64,000 nucleotides of DNA, taken from contig CANJZE010000001.1 in NCBI GenBank assembly GCA_947479455.1, forward strand, positions 45,106 through 109,105, written 5' to 3'. The translations under genes were made by a program, and so were the position numbers. The DNA is from Bacteroidota bacterium (GTDB taxonomy: Bacteria; Bacteroidota; Bacteroidia; Chitinophagales; LD1). Below are positions 7,908 through 17,187 of the stretch, piece by piece. The notes beneath the pieces are model-generated. The model was not told the DNA's origin. It searched no databases and worked only from the letters and a program-made list of their open reading frames with translations. Positions within the stretch are counted from its first letter, which is position 1; each line of letters begins with the position of its first letter.

Positions 7908-8897
7908 TCAATACACCACTATCTGCGGTTTGTTTTGCAATATCTCTTCAATCTTCGCCATTACATCATCAGTTAATTTTGGCAATGAATCGGGTGCTTT
8001 TAAATTTTCTTCGAGTTGCGAAAGTTTTGATGCACCAAGAATAACGGTAGAAACATTTTTGTTTTTTAAACACCAACACAAAGCCAGATGAGTAAGCGAC
8101 ATTCCTAATTCTTGTGCAAGCGCATAAAGTTTTTTTACCTTCTCTACTTTTTCTACATCGCCAAGTGCGCGTTCTTTTAACCAAACCATTAAATCCATTC
8201 TTGTTTTTTCGGTTTGGTTGCTGCCATCAAAATATTTATCGGTGAGTAAGCCTGAACCAAGCGGACTCCAAATCGTAGTTCCCATTCCAAAGTTTTCGAA
8301 CAGCGGCAAATAATCGCGCTCCATAAAATTACGATGCAGCATATTGTATTGTGGTTGTTCCATCACCGGTGCAATCAAATTGTGCTTTGCACACCAGTAA
8401 TGCGCCTCGGTAATTTGTTGGCTTGTCCACTCGCTGGTTCCCCAATACAAAATTTTTCCCTGTATAATTAAGTTGTGCATCGTCCACACGGTTTCTTCAA
8501 TAGGCGTGTTGATGTCGGGGCGGTGACAGAAATACAAATCGAGATATTCAACTTGCAAACGCTTGAGTGCAGCATGGCATGCTTCAATCACGTGCTTACG
8601 CATTAAGCCGCGTTGATTTGGTTTTAGCGTTGCGGTTCTTCCCCAAAAAACTTTTGAAGACACGAGCCAGGTATCTCTATCCCAATTCATTTTCTTTAAA
8701 ATGTTTCCCATTACAATTTCGCTTTTGCCGTGTGCATACACTTCGGCATTGTCAAAAAAATTGATGCCGGCTTCGTAAGCTTTTATCATCAATTGCTCCG
8801 CCACATCATCACCTATCTGATGTCCGAATGTTACCCAACTGCCCAATGAAAGTGCGCTTACTTGTAGCCCTGACTTTCCGAGTCTTCTGTATTCCAT
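7908..8897 (-). CDS. Aldo/keto reductase (K+-channel beta-subunit-like subgroup)
   Basis: NADPH-dependent carbonyl reductase with a TIM barrel, 329 residues. It starts MEYRRLGKSGLQVSALSLGSW, carries the AKR catalytic Asp and Tyr in FDNAEVYAHGKSE (Asp about 50, Tyr about 55), the catalytic Lys in WLVSSKVFWG, and the His region LYFCHRPD. The cofactor segment is STVILGASKLSQLEENLKA. This pattern is closest to the AKR6/YghZ-like subgroup that resembles the voltage-gated potassium channel beta subunit. It is the last gene of a run with the isochorismatase-family hydrolase (47 bp gap) and the TPP-dependent lyase, so an aldehyde product of that lyase is a plausible substrate (inference). Confidence 0.92.
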   Translation of the reverse strand: MEYRRLGKSGLQVSALSLGSWVTFGHQIGDDVAEQLMIKAYEAGINFFDNAEVYAHGKSEIVMGNILKKMNWDRDTWLVSSKVFWGRTATLKPNQRGLMRKHVIEACHAALKRLQVEYLDLYFCHRPDINTPIEETVWTMHNLIIQGKILYWGTSEWTSQQITEAHYWCAKHNLIAPVMEQPQYNMLHRNFMERDYLPLFENFGMGTTIWSPLGSGLLTDKYFDGSNQTEKTRMDLMVWLKERALGDVEKVEKVKKLYALAQELGMSLTHLALCWCLKNKNVSTVILGASKLSQLEENLKAPDSLPKLTDDVMAKIEEILQNKPQIVVY

Positions 8898-8944
8898 GTT
8901 TGTTTTTTTGAAAATTTGAAAGGATTAAAAATTTACAACCAAAA

Positions 8945-9493
8945 CTATTTTATCAATTTGCTGATGGCTTTGAATTCATCAGTGCCAGCTTTATCTAAAA
9001 GCATAAACAAAATCATTTCGGTAGAAACAATAAAAGCACCGGCTTGTCTCATTCTTTCTAACGCCAGTTGTTTATTTTCGGGAGTGCGTGATGAAACAGC
9101 ATCAGCAATTACGTGAACTTCGTAACCTGCTTTGAGCGCATCCAAAGTTGTTTTCAAAACACAAATGTGTGATTCTGCTCCGCAAATAATCAACGACTTT
9201 ACATTCGTCAACTTCAATTGCTCACTCACCGGTTCGCTTAGCATACAACTGAAACAAACCTTCTCTATAATGTTTACATTCTCCGGCAACTGCACCTCTT
9301 TGCATGTATTGCCTAATCCCTTAGGATATTGCTCGGTGATAATAGTTTCGAGATTCAGGATTTCCGCTCCGCGCAAAAGTTTATTTACACTAGCAAAAAC
9401 TTTTTCCTGCTCGTGTATCACAGGCATTAATCTTTCCTGCACGTCAATCACTAATAATGCGGTGGTTTCTCTAAGTGGTATTCCTAAATTCAT
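8945..9493 (-). CDS. Isochorismatase-family cysteine hydrolase (YcaC-like)
   Basis: A 182-residue alpha/beta hydrolase. The Asp of TALLVIDVQERLMP, the Lys of NIIEKVCFSCML and the Cys of LIICGAESHICVLKT form the expected Asp-Lys-Cys triad of this superfamily, and the cis-peptide GAESHICV motif is intact. Members hydrolyse amides or isochorismate; the short YcaC-like form has no assigned substrate. It lies 21 bp after the TPP lyase gene and 47 bp before the aldo/keto reductase, all on the minus strand, suggesting one transcript. Confidence 0.88.
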   Translation of the reverse strand: MNLGIPLRETTALLVIDVQERLMPVIHEQEKVFASVNKLLRGAEILNLETIITEQYPKGLGNTCKEVQLPENVNIIEKVCFSCMLSEPVSEQLKLTNVKSLIICGAESHICVLKTTLDALKAGYEVHVIADAVSSRTPENKQLALERMRQAGAFIVSTEMILFMLLDKAGTDEFKAISKLIK

Positions 9494-9514
9494 GTTTGTT
9501 CGTTGAAGTTTGTG

Positions 9515-11281
9515 TTACATTGAAATACTTCCCTTCCTAAAATCTGTCTTCCCAATAATTGCATTGATAATATATGGCGATCCCCTGCGCGAAAGCGTTT
9601 TTGCTTCTACCACAGCAGCATTAAACTGGTCTAGATTTTCAACCCGCACTCCTTCTGCACCAAATGCTTTTCCAATATTTTGATAATCGCTTAGTGCCAG
9701 ATTCATTGCACAATCGCTTTGAAGAAACTCAACTTGGTCGCGGGCTATTTGTGTCCAACAGGCATCGTTACCAATGACAGAAATGACCGGAAGATTATGA
9801 CGAACAAAAGTATCGTACTCCATTAAACTGTAGCCCGCACTTCCGTCACCGTAAATAATCCAAACATCTTTTTCCGGAAAAACCAACTTAGCACCGAGGG
9901 CAAATCCTGCACCTACACCAAGGGTTCCGAACACGCCCGGGTCGAGCCAACTCAACGGCTTGCGTGGACGAAGTGTGTAAGCAGAAGTAGCTACAAAATC
10001 TCCTCCATCGGCAATGAGAATGGTATTCTCATCTAACTGCGGTTCTAAATTTCTAAACAACTTTATCGGATTGATGCCTCGATTAACTTCCGCATTTGCT
10101 TGCTCATTAATATTGGCTTCGCGTTTTGCATCGCGCGCACGGAGAATTTCAATCCATGCACTGTATTTTCCTCCTCCTTCGGAGGAGGTGCCCATAGGGC
10201 GGAGGAGGTTGATTTTTTCAGAAAGAGCAATTATAAAATCTTGCGGGTCGGCATGAATGGCCAGTGTAGGAGTTTTATTTTTTGTCAAATCCTCTTTACT
10301 GCGATTGATGGAAATAAATTTTCTTCCTCCAATATGATTGCCATAATCTAAACGGAAATCGTTCGGAACACCGGCAAGAATAATTAAGTCTGATTCCTTG
10401 ATACAATCTTTGCGATGATGGCGCATTTGCAAATCATTTTCTTTGCCTAGTAATCCTCTTCCCATTCCGCTTAGGTAAACAGGAATACCCAGTTTGCTTA
10501 CTGCATTGGCTAAATCATTTGCCTTTTGCGGATTCATCATTGCTCCGCTGCCAATCAACATTACAGGCTTTGTTGCGGTTTTTATTTTTGAAATAGCTTT
10601 ATCAATTTGCGAAGCAGAATGTTTTGGATAAGAAATATTTTGGAGAGGCGAATTGAAATCTACGCTCTCTTTTCCTGCAAATAAATTCTTTGCGTGGTTG
10701 TTGATATACCATTGCACAATGCGCTCCTGAAAATTTTTTGGAGGCTCTTCTTTACTCTTTGCTCCATACCAACTGCGCACTAATTCTTCTCCAAACAAAG
10801 TATCGATTGGGCACTCTATATACACAGGACCCGGCACACCTTCTTGCGCAATAGCAAATGCTTTTTCAATGGTAGGCACAATCTCTTTCACCTTCGAAAT
10901 AGTAGTGCTGTATTTACACACGGCTTTCATAATGCTGAGCTGGTCAATATCCTGCAAACTTCCTCTACCTTTTAAAATTGTTGCTGCTCCACCACCTAAT
11001 AAAATCAAAGGAGATTGCGCAAGTGCTGCATTTTTTACAGCAGTTACGGTATTGGTTAAACCAGGCCCGGCAGTAACCACGGCTACGCCTGGTATTCCTG
11101 AAAGACGCGATACAGCATCTGCTGCAAAAACCGCGTTGACTTCGTGACGGGTATCAATTACTCTAATTCCAATTTTGTCTGCAGCCACAAAAATAGGCGA
11201 CACATGCCCGCCACAAAGCGTGAATAAAAATTTTACGCCTTGTTTCTGTAATACTTTCGCAATGATTTCGCCTCCGTTCAT
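9515..11281 (-). CDS. Thiamine-diphosphate lyase resembling ILVBL/HACL2 (acetolactate-synthase-like)
   Basis: A 588-residue ThDP enzyme with the three usual domains. The activating Glu sits in IDTRHEVNAVFAADAVSRL, and the ThDP/Mg motif is IIYGDGSAGYS with the downstream Asn in VIGNDACW. Stretches such as FTLCGGHVSPIFVAADK, TAGPGLTNTVTAVKNAALAQ, WLDPGVFGTLGVGAGFALGA and the ending IGKTDFRKGSISM are, as far as I remember the family, nearly those of vertebrate ILVBL/HACL2, a 2-hydroxyacyl-CoA lyase, rather than IlvB. I chose the ATG at 11281 (MNGGEIIAK); the track's start adds 20 residues unlike the family. Codons for LLRPMGTSSEGGGK, in the linker before the C-terminal domain, come from a palindromic element. 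It is first in an operon with a hydrolase and an aldo/keto reductase. Confidence 0.85.
   Translation of the reverse strand: MNGGEIIAKVLQKQGVKFLFTLCGGHVSPIFVAADKIGIRVIDTRHEVNAVFAADAVSRLSGIPGVAVVTAGPGLTNTVTAVKNAALAQSPLILLGGGAATILKGRGSLQDIDQLSIMKAVCKYSTTISKVKEIVPTIEKAFAIAQEGVPGPVYIECPIDTLFGEELVRSWYGAKSKEEPPKNFQERIVQWYINNHAKNLFAGKESVDFNSPLQNISYPKHSASQIDKAISKIKTATKPVMLIGSGAMMNPQKANDLANAVSKLGIPVYLSGMGRGLLGKENDLQMRHHRKDCIKESDLIILAGVPNDFRLDYGNHIGGRKFISINRSKEDLTKNKTPTLAIHADPQDFIIALSEKINLLRPMGTSSEGGGKYSAWIEILRARDAKREANINEQANAEVNRGINPIKLFRNLEPQLDENTILIADGGDFVATSAYTLRPRKPLSWLDPGVFGTLGVGAGFALGAKLVFPEKDVWIIYGDGSAGYSLMEYDTFVRHNLPVISVIGNDACWTQIARDQVEFLQSDCAMNLALSDYQNIGKAFGAEGVRVENLDQFNAAVVEAKTLSRRGSPYIINAIIGKTDFRKGSISM
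10170..10208. repeat. REP-like palindromic element inside the TPP-lyase gene
   Basis: CCTCCTCC (10170-10177), loop TTC, GGAGGAGG (10181-10188), then GCCC-ATA-GGGC (10190-10200) and a second GGAGGAGG (10201-10208). It is far more GC-rich than its surroundings and in frame. It resembles dispersed palindromic repeats of Bacteroidota as I remember them. Confidence 0.75.
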
Positions 11282-11440
11282 GATTTGTGTTTGTAGTGTG
11301 AGAAAGAGGTGGTGAAAATAAGAAGCACAGGTAACTTTCAAAGTTTATAGAAACAGAACGAAAGTTCATTCAATAAAAAATCAAAAAACCTACGGTATAA
11401 AATTCATCCCTTTATCTTCGTCCAAAATTTTATTGAGCAA

Positions 11441-11998
11441 ATGAAAAACACTATTACCATTTTTTTGCTGGCGCTTTTAGTTGCTGTAGTTTCTTTTTTG
11501 GTTTATCAGAATTATAAGTTGACCAAAAAAGTAGAGGAACTTTCTATCACTAAAACTGAAACGAAAACAACTGTTGCAAAAACGAAAACAGAGAATGAAG
11601 AACCAAGCCCTTTTGATAAACCAAATGATGACCCTGCACTATTAAATCAACCAACTGCTCCACCAGCTAATCCTGATGTAACTTCAATTCATTTCGGTAG
11701 GTTGGTTCATGATTTTGGAAAAATAAAACAAGGAGAATATGTGAGCACCAATTTCAAATTTGCGAACACTGGCAAGAAACCACTCTTTGTTATTAAGGCA
11801 GAAGGTTCTTGCGGTTGCACTGTTCCGCGATGGACTCGGGAAGCCGTTTTGCCGGGCAATGAAGGAAATATTTTTGTGCAGTTCGATAGTCACAACAAAA
11901 AAGGAGAAGTAGAAAAAACCGTGACGGTAACTACGAATACTGAACCAAGAAATACCGTGCTTACCATTAAATCAACTGTAGTTCCAGAAGACAAATAA
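11441..11998 (+). CDS. DUF1573-domain periplasmic protein with N-terminal membrane anchor
   Basis: 185 residues: an uncleaved-looking hydrophobic anchor (about 4-23), a Thr/Lys/Glu linker, then DUF1573 (about 80-185), with the family signature VHDFGKIKQGEYVSTNFKF, SCGCTVPRW and IFVQFDSHNKKGEVEKTVTV. DUF1573 adopts an Ig-like (ASH/MSP-like) fold; its function is unknown. It is followed after only 3 bp by ruvX, so the two are probably co-transcribed. A -7-like TATCTTCG occurs at about 11413. Confidence 0.88.
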   Translation: MKNTITIFLLALLVAVVSFLVYQNYKLTKKVEELSITKTETKTTVAKTKTENEEPSPFDKPNDDPALLNQPTAPPANPDVTSIHFGRLVHDFGKIKQGEYVSTNFKFANTGKKPLFVIKAEGSCGCTVPRWTREAVLPGNEGNIFVQFDSHNKKGEVEKTVTVTTNTEPRNTVLTIKSTVVPEDK

Positions 11999-12001
11999 AC
12001 C

Positions 12002-12418
12002 ATGAGCAGAGTTTTAGCTTTTGATTTTGGCTTGAGAAGAGTGGGTGTGGCGGTAACCGACCCTTTACAGCTTATTGCCAACACGCTCGAAACAATTCCT
12101 ACAAACGAAATTTATGCCTTCATAAAAACTTATTTCGCGAAGGAAGATGTTGAAGCTTTTGTAGTGGGTTATCCATTTTCGCATGGGCATTCGGAAAATG
12201 AAATCGTAAAACACATTGACACGTTCATTACAAAGCTCAACGAAATTTATCCCGATAAAAAAGTGCACAAGGTGGACGAAAGCTTTACTTCTAAAATTGC
12301 AAAGCAAACTCTTTTGCTGAGTGGAGTAAATAAAAAAGAGAGAAGAAATAAAGGAAATGTGGATGCTATCAGTGCAAATATTATTCTGCAATCGTATCTC
12401 GAAATGAAAGAGAAGTGA
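12002..12418 (+). CDS. ruvX: RuvX/YqgF-family Holliday junction resolvase-like nuclease
   Basis: 138 residues with an RNase H-like fold: first acidic motif LAFDFGLRRVGVAVTD (Asp about 7), middle motif AFVVGYPFS, and C-terminal acidic residue in RKGNVDAISANIIL-like context (KGNVDAISA). The family acts in processing of the 16S rRNA 5' end (E. coli YqgF) and is proposed as a Holliday junction resolvase. Length and motif order are normal. It starts 3 bp after the DUF1573 gene. Confidence 0.92.
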   Translation: MSRVLAFDFGLRRVGVAVTDPLQLIANTLETIPTNEIYAFIKTYFAKEDVEAFVVGYPFSHGHSENEIVKHIDTFITKLNEIYPDKKVHKVDESFTSKIAKQTLLLSGVNKKERRNKGNVDAISANIILQSYLEMKEK

Positions 12419-12474
12419 ATAGTAAATGCAAAAAGCGATTTGGAATTTCAATTTCGTAATTCGTTATTCACGTT
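12415..12474. repeat. Degenerate heptad repeats between ruvX and def
   Basis: GTGAATA-GTAAATG (12415-12428) repeats two of the units found before pyrB. A second series with TTC at period 7 (TTTCAAT, TTCGTAA, TTCGTTA, TTCACGT) fills about 12446-12473. The tract overlaps the ruvX stop codon. Confidence 0.5.
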
Positions 12475-12489
12475 TCAAAATTTAATTAC

Positions 12490-13047
12490 ATGGTTCTTCC
12501 TATTGTAGCTTATGGCGACCCGGTTTTGCGAAAGGTAGGTGTGGAGATAACGAAAGATTATCCGCATCTTGAAAAACTGCTTGAAGATATGTTTGAGACG
12601 ATGGAGAAAAGCAAAGGTGTTGGTCTCGCAGCTCCACAGGTGAATAAAGCTATACGCTTGTTCGTGATTGATAGTACGCGCATGTATGATGAGGGCGAAA
12701 AAAACGAAGGCGTTCGCGAAGTTTTTATCAACGCAAAAATGCTGGAAGAAACAGGCGATGACTGGCCGTATGAAGAAGGATGTTTGAGTATACCCAATAT
12801 TCGCGAAGAGGTTTATAGAGAAGAAAAAATCCGCGTTCAGTATCTCGATCGCAATTTTAAGAAACACGAAAAAACATTTACCGGTTTAACTGCCCGTGTT
12901 ATTCAACATGAATACGACCATATAGAAGGCAAGCTATTCATTGACCATCTTCAACCCCTCAAAAGAACTTTGCTCAAAGGTCGTCTTGAAAAAATTTCAA
13001 AAGGGAAGGTTGATGTGGAATACAAAATGAAGTTTCCAAAGTTGTAA
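12490..13047 (+). CDS. def: Peptide deformylase
   Basis: Removes the formyl group from nascent N-terminal methionine; a metal enzyme essential in most bacteria. The 185-residue sequence has all three PDF motifs: GVGLAAPQ (43-50), EEGCLSIP (about 95-102, Cys metal ligand) and QHEYDHIEGKLF (about 138-149, two His ligands and catalytic Glu). The insertion between motifs 1 and 2 (MYDEGEKNEGVREV) is common in Bacteroidota. It follows ruvX by 71 bp of repeat-rich DNA. Confidence 0.97.
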   Translation: MVLPIVAYGDPVLRKVGVEITKDYPHLEKLLEDMFETMEKSKGVGLAAPQVNKAIRLFVIDSTRMYDEGEKNEGVREVFINAKMLEETGDDWPYEEGCLSIPNIREEVYREEKIRVQYLDRNFKKHEKTFTGLTARVIQHEYDHIEGKLFIDHLQPLKRTLLKGRLEKISKGKVDVEYKMKFPKL

Positions 13048-13157
13048 ATCTGCCCGATTTGTTTCAATTACAAAGACTAATAGTCAAAGCAATCTCATGT
13101 TATCCCATCTCGCTTAACAATCATTTGCTCAACTAATTTTTTCATATAGGTTTGCCG

Positions 13158-13173
13158 CCCCGATTTATCGGGA
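13158..13173. repeat. Short GC hairpin CCCGAT-TT-ATCGGG upstream of gdh
   Basis: Six-bp perfect stem with a TT loop, 25 bp before the glutamate dehydrogenase ATG. It is not followed by a T-run, so it is not a standard terminator. The same type of small hairpin recurs in intergenic DNA of many Bacteroidota. Confidence 0.5.
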
Positions 13174-13197
13174 CTATTATTTACGAAACAAAAATTT

Positions 13198-14634
13198 ATG
13201 GCTGATAAGAATGGCAAAGTAAATCTCAAGAACTTAAGTTTCTCCGATTCTGTTTCCTACTATTTCGACAAAGCCGCACCATTTACTGGCGCGCCCCAAG
13301 GTCTTCTTGACCAAATTAAAACCTGCAACAGTATTTACAAAATGAATTTCCCCGTTAAATACGGTAATGAGGTTCGTGTAATTGAAGCTTATCGGGTACA
13401 ACACTCGCATCATCGCATGCCCACCAAAGGTGGAATTCGTTATTCACTGCACGTTGACCAAGATGAGGTGATGGCACTTGCGGCCCTCATGACTTATAAA
13501 TGTGCGTTGGTAGATGTTCCTTTTGGCGGAGCAAAAGGTGGAATTAAAATTGCCCCTCGTCAAACCTCACCCGAAATTCTTGAAAATATTACCCGTAGAT
13601 ATACTACCGAGTTAGTAAAGAAAAATTTTATTGGACCCGGAATTGATGTGCCCGCTCCTGATTATGGAACAGGTGAACGCGAGATGGCGTGGATACTTGA
13701 CACCTATGTAACTCTCAACCCGGGAGAGATAAACGGTTACGGTTGTGTTACCGGAAAACCGGTTTCGCAAAACGGTATACACGGCAGAACCGAAGCTACA
13801 GGAAGAGGAGTGGTTTATGCGCTCAACGAAATTTGTTCATATGAAGATGACATGAAAGACATCAAGTTGACAAAAGGATTGGATGGCAAGCGTGTGATTG
13901 TTCAAGGTTTGGGCAACGTAGGTTATCACACGGCAAGAATTATTCGTGAATATGGTGCCAAAGTAATTGCCATTGCTGAAGCGGATGGCGCAGTGTATGA
14001 TGAAAACGGAATTGATGTAGATGATTTGTATAAATATCGTCAGGAAAAAAAATCGGTGAAAGGTTATCCAAAAGGAAAAGTGCTAACAGATTCTGCAGCA
14101 GCACTTGAATTGGATTGCGACATTCTCATTCCAGCCGCACTTGAAAAGCAAATTACGGAAAAGAATGCGCCACGTATTAAAGCAAAAATAATTGCCGAGG
14201 CTGCTAACGGTCCTGTTACTCCAGCCGCTGAACAAATATTGTTGAAGAAAGGCGTAATGATTATTCCCGATATTTATGTGAATGCAGGCGGTGTAACAGT
14301 ATCTTATTTCGAATGGTTAAAAAATCTTTCGCATGTGCGTTTTGGTCGTATGCAAAAACGTTGGGAAGAAAAGCACCAAACTAATTTCATTAAGTTGATT
14401 GAAGACCTTACCGGCAAAACAGTACCCAAGGCGCGTATTGATAGTTTGATTCACGGTGCCGATGAAATTGATTTAGTGAACAGCGGTTTGGAAGATACGA
14501 TGATTGAAGCCTATCAGGATATTCGAGAATTTAAGAAGCGCAGAAAAACAGAAATTGATATTCGCACCGCAGCGTTTGCCGTTTCTATTAACAAAATCAA
14601 GAACAGCTATTACGCTATGGGAATTTTCCCATAA
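13198..14634 (+). CDS. Glutamate dehydrogenase (Glu/Leu/Phe/Val dehydrogenase family)
   Basis: Interconverts glutamate and 2-oxoglutarate plus ammonia. 478 residues. The substrate-binding motif is [10 protein letters not shown] (about 78-87), the catalytic Lys region is [18 protein letters not shown] (about 99-116), with [13 protein letters not shown] Rossmann domain begins at [17 protein letters not shown] (about 236). The C-terminal tail with [17 protein letters not shown] is typical of the long bacterial/eukaryotic hexamer variant. Cofactor preference cannot be read reliably here. A strong terminator follows it. Confidence 0.94.
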   Translation: MADKNGKVNLKNLSFSDSVSYYFDKAAPFTGAPQGLLDQIKTCNSIYKMNFPVKYGNEVRVIEAYRVQHSHHRMPTKGGIRYSLHVDQDEVMALAALMTYKCALVDVPFGGAKGGIKIAPRQTSPEILENITRRYTTELVKKNFIGPGIDVPAPDYGTGEREMAWILDTYVTLNPGEINGYGCVTGKPVSQNGIHGRTEATGRGVVYALNEICSYEDDMKDIKLTKGLDGKRVIVQGLGNVGYHTARIIREYGAKVIAIAEADGAVYDENGIDVDDLYKYRQEKKSVKGYPKGKVLTDSAAALELDCDILIPAALEKQITEKNAPRIKAKIIAEAANGPVTPAAEQILLKKGVMIIPDIYVNAGGVTVSYFEWLKNLSHVRFGRMQKRWEEKHQTNFIKLIEDLTGKTVPKARIDSLIHGADEIDLVNSGLEDTMIEAYQDIREFKKRRKTEIDIRTAAFAVSINKIKNSYYAMGIFP

Positions 14635-14670
14635 ACCTCTAAATCCCTCCAAGAAGACTTTGAAATACAA

Positions 14671-14700
14671 AAGCCGCACAATGTTGTTGCGGCTTTTTTT
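14671..14700 (+). terminator. Intrinsic terminator after glutamate dehydrogenase
   Basis: Stem AAGCCGCA (14671-14678) with TGCGGCTT (14688-14695), 9-base loop, then a T-run. It lies 36 bp past the gdh stop. Confidence 0.9.
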
Positions 14701-14770
14701 ATTGCATGAACCACTCGTATTAAAATGTCAATGTCAAAATAACTCTGTCGCTTTTTTATTTTCGCTACAC

Positions 14771-16597
14771 ATGTGCGGCATTGCAGGATTTATTGATCTC
14801 CAACTTTCTATCGATTCAAAACGCGATTTGAATTTTAAAATGCTGAACAAAATTCTGCATCGCGGTCCCGAAGCATCGAATGTTTTTGTGGAAGATATAG
14901 TATCACTTGGCCACAACCGTTTAAAAATTATTGACCTTTCTGACGAAGCCAACCAACCGTTTGAATATGCTGATGTGGTTATTGCTTTCAATGGTGAGAT
15001 TTACAATTACATTGAAATTAGAGCCGAACTAGAAAAGAACGACTTCCGTTTTCGTACTGCGGGCGATACCGAAGTAATTTGCGCGGCTTACAAATTTTGG
15101 GGCGAAGAATGCGTGAACCAGTTTATGGGTATGTGGGCTTTTGCCCTGTGGGATAAAACAAAAAAGAAACTATTCTGTTCGCGCGATCGGTTTGGCATAA
15201 AACCGTTTTACTACATTATTGAAGGACAGAATTTCTATTTCGCTTCAGAGTATAAGGCATTGAAAGAATTAACCGTTTTTAAAAACAATTTGAATATAGA
15301 GCAGGTGAACCGCGGCTTGCAATTAGGCTGGAGCCATTACCGCAACGAAACTTTCTATACTCAATTGCAATCACTTTTACCCGCACACAATATTGTTTGG
15401 CAACAAGGGCAAATTAATCTCTCTCGTTACTGGGATATTGATTTTTCGAAAAACAAATCGGGTTTATCGTGGCAAGAAAAGAAAGAGAAATTCTATTCGC
15501 TGTTCACAGATTCTATTCGAATGCACTCGCGAAGCGATGTGCAGAACGGAACTTGCCTGAGTGGTGGGTTAGATTCAAGTTCTATTGCATCGGTTTACTC
15601 TACTCTCCTACCCAACACGCCTATAAAATCGTTTTCGGTTTTTTATGAAGATGATGTGGATGAGCGCCCGTTTGTATACGAAGTGGTGAAGAAGTATAAG
15701 AACATTGAGCCGTTTTATTTTTCGCCTTCCAATACAGAAATAGCCGACAGCTTTCACAACATTGCTTACCATGCCGATGTGCCGGTGCTGGGCTCTTCGT
15801 ATATCTCACAATATTTTTTGATGCAGTTAGCCAAGAGCAAAGGAGTAACTGTTGCCATTGACGGGCAAGGGAGCGATGAATATTTGGGCGGCTATTTGCA
15901 CTCGTTTTACCGTGTAATGGGTGAAATGATTTCGAAAGGAAAAATTTTTGAGGCCATGGCGCTGCTCAATCAACTAAGTGCGCGCGAGAATTTTAGCGGA
16001 CAGAAGAAAACAAGTTATGCGCTTAAAAGTTTAGCGGCTGCTTTCAGTAATGAAAACCGTCTTTACAATTTTGAACTTTCTACTTTGAACAAATATTTGA
16101 AAGAAGATACTGCTGATATGTTTTATGAAAACAAAACCGGCAACCGCTTCGAAAATTTCCTCTATCATATTTTAATGAATACCACGCTGCCTACGCTGCT
16201 GCATTTTGAAGACCGCAACTCCATGGCGTTTTCGCTGGAGAGCCGCGTGCCTTTTCTCGATCACCGTTTAGTGGAGTTTGCATTTACACTAAACCGCCAG
16301 GACAAAATCAATGATAAGGCTGAAACAAAGTTTATTCTTCGCGAAGCCATGAAAAATGTTTTACCGCAGGCAGTGTATGAACGCAAAGACAAAAAAGGAT
16401 TTGTTACACCCGGTGAGGTAAAATGGCTCAACGGTCCGCTGAAGTTTTTGCTCGATATTGATTACTCACTTTTTTACTGGGTAAAAAAAGAAAAACTTAA
16501 AGCTATTGTGGAAGCACACAAAAACGGTGACACCAGTAAAGCAGCGTTTGTATGGCGCATTGCCGCTACTAATTATTGGTTGAAGAATTTCAAGTAA
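14771..16597 (+). CDS. asnB: Glutamine-hydrolysing asparagine synthetase
   Basis: Converts aspartate, ATP and glutamine to asparagine. The ORF track's start lies inside gdh; the ATG at 14771 gives MCGIAGF, with the N-terminal Cys nucleophile expected for a class II amidotransferase. The glutaminase half (1 to about 200) includes the region ILHRGPEASN and AFNGEIYNY. The synthetase half has the PP-loop CLSGGLDSSSIAS (about 258-270) and the motif DGQGSDEYLGGY. 608 residues, normal for the AsnB family found in Bacteroidota. TATTTTCGC at 14757 resembles a -7 box; so close to the ATG it would give a very short leader. Confidence 0.92.
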   Translation: MCGIAGFIDLQLSIDSKRDLNFKMLNKILHRGPEASNVFVEDIVSLGHNRLKIIDLSDEANQPFEYADVVIAFNGEIYNYIEIRAELEKNDFRFRTAGDTEVICAAYKFWGEECVNQFMGMWAFALWDKTKKKLFCSRDRFGIKPFYYIIEGQNFYFASEYKALKELTVFKNNLNIEQVNRGLQLGWSHYRNETFYTQLQSLLPAHNIVWQQGQINLSRYWDIDFSKNKSGLSWQEKKEKFYSLFTDSIRMHSRSDVQNGTCLSGGLDSSSIASVYSTLLPNTPIKSFSVFYEDDVDERPFVYEVVKKYKNIEPFYFSPSNTEIADSFHNIAYHADVPVLGSSYISQYFLMQLAKSKGVTVAIDGQGSDEYLGGYLHSFYRVMGEMISKGKIFEAMALLNQLSARENFSGQKKTSYALKSLAAAFSNENRLYNFELSTLNKYLKEDTADMFYENKTGNRFENFLYHILMNTTLPTLLHFEDRNSMAFSLESRVPFLDHRLVEFAFTLNRQDKINDKAETKFILREAMKNVLPQAVYERKDKKGFVTPGEVKWLNGPLKFLLDIDYSLFYWVKKEKLKAIVEAHKNGDTSKAAFVWRIAATNYWLKNFK

Positions 16598-16656
16598 TAT
16601 TTCTACAGTCAGTCTTATAGAAGGGCACTCCTAATAATTTCAACTAATTTCATTGT

Positions 16657-17187
16657 ATGAACTTCGAACTGCCGACTACTTCATCGCTCCTGAGTATCTT
16701 ACTCAATTCAATTGCGGTTTATCTGTTTATACTTTTTGCCATTCGGTTATTTGGCAAAAAAGAACTGGCGCAGTTGAGCGTAGTTGACCTTGTTTTTATT
16801 TTGCTTATCAGCAATTCGGTGCAAAACGCTATGGTTGGTAGCGATACTACATTACTTGGCGGCATAGCAGCCGCTACGGGTTTATTTGTAATCAATTACA
16901 TTTTCAAATGGTTGCTAAAAAGGTTCCCTGGATTTAGCAGAGTGGTGCAAGGTGAGGAATTGCTACTTATATATCGGGGCAAAGTGAATCGAAAAAATCT
17001 GGAAACAAGTATGTTGAGTATGGAAGAGCTGGAAGCTGCGGTGCGCGAACATGGGGTAGAGAAAATTAGTGAAGTTGATTTAGCCGTGTTGGAAGTTGAT
17101 GGTAACATTAGCGTAATGACAAAAGATTTTAAGCATAAAACGGTGCGTAAAAGAAAAGGGCATAGAGCCTTACAAAAACAAAATTGA
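16657..17187 (+). CDS. YetF-like DUF421 membrane protein
   Basis: 176 residues. There are two or three N-terminal membrane helices (about 9-27, 37-53, 60-80), with the conserved segment RLFGKKELAQLSVVDLVFILLISNSVQNAM. A cytoplasmic C-terminal domain follows with LLIYRGKVNRKNLETSMLSMEELEAAVREHG and ISEVDLAVLEVDGNISV. This is the DUF421/YetF architecture; in Bacillus spores related proteins join germination complexes, but the role in Gram-negatives is unknown. It is a single gene with 59 bp before and 56 bp after. Confidence 0.88.
   Translation: MNFELPTTSSLLSILLNSIAVYLFILFAIRLFGKKELAQLSVVDLVFILLISNSVQNAMVGSDTTLLGGIAAATGLFVINYIFKWLLKRFPGFSRVVQGEELLLIYRGKVNRKNLETSMLSMEELEAAVREHGVEKISEVDLAVLEVDGNISVMTKDFKHKTVRKRKGHRALQKQN

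Noticed and set aside
14504-14770. N-terminal extension of asnB in the ORF track
   Set aside because: It overlaps gdh and its terminator; the amidotransferase needs Cys directly after the initiator Met, as given by the ATG at 14771.
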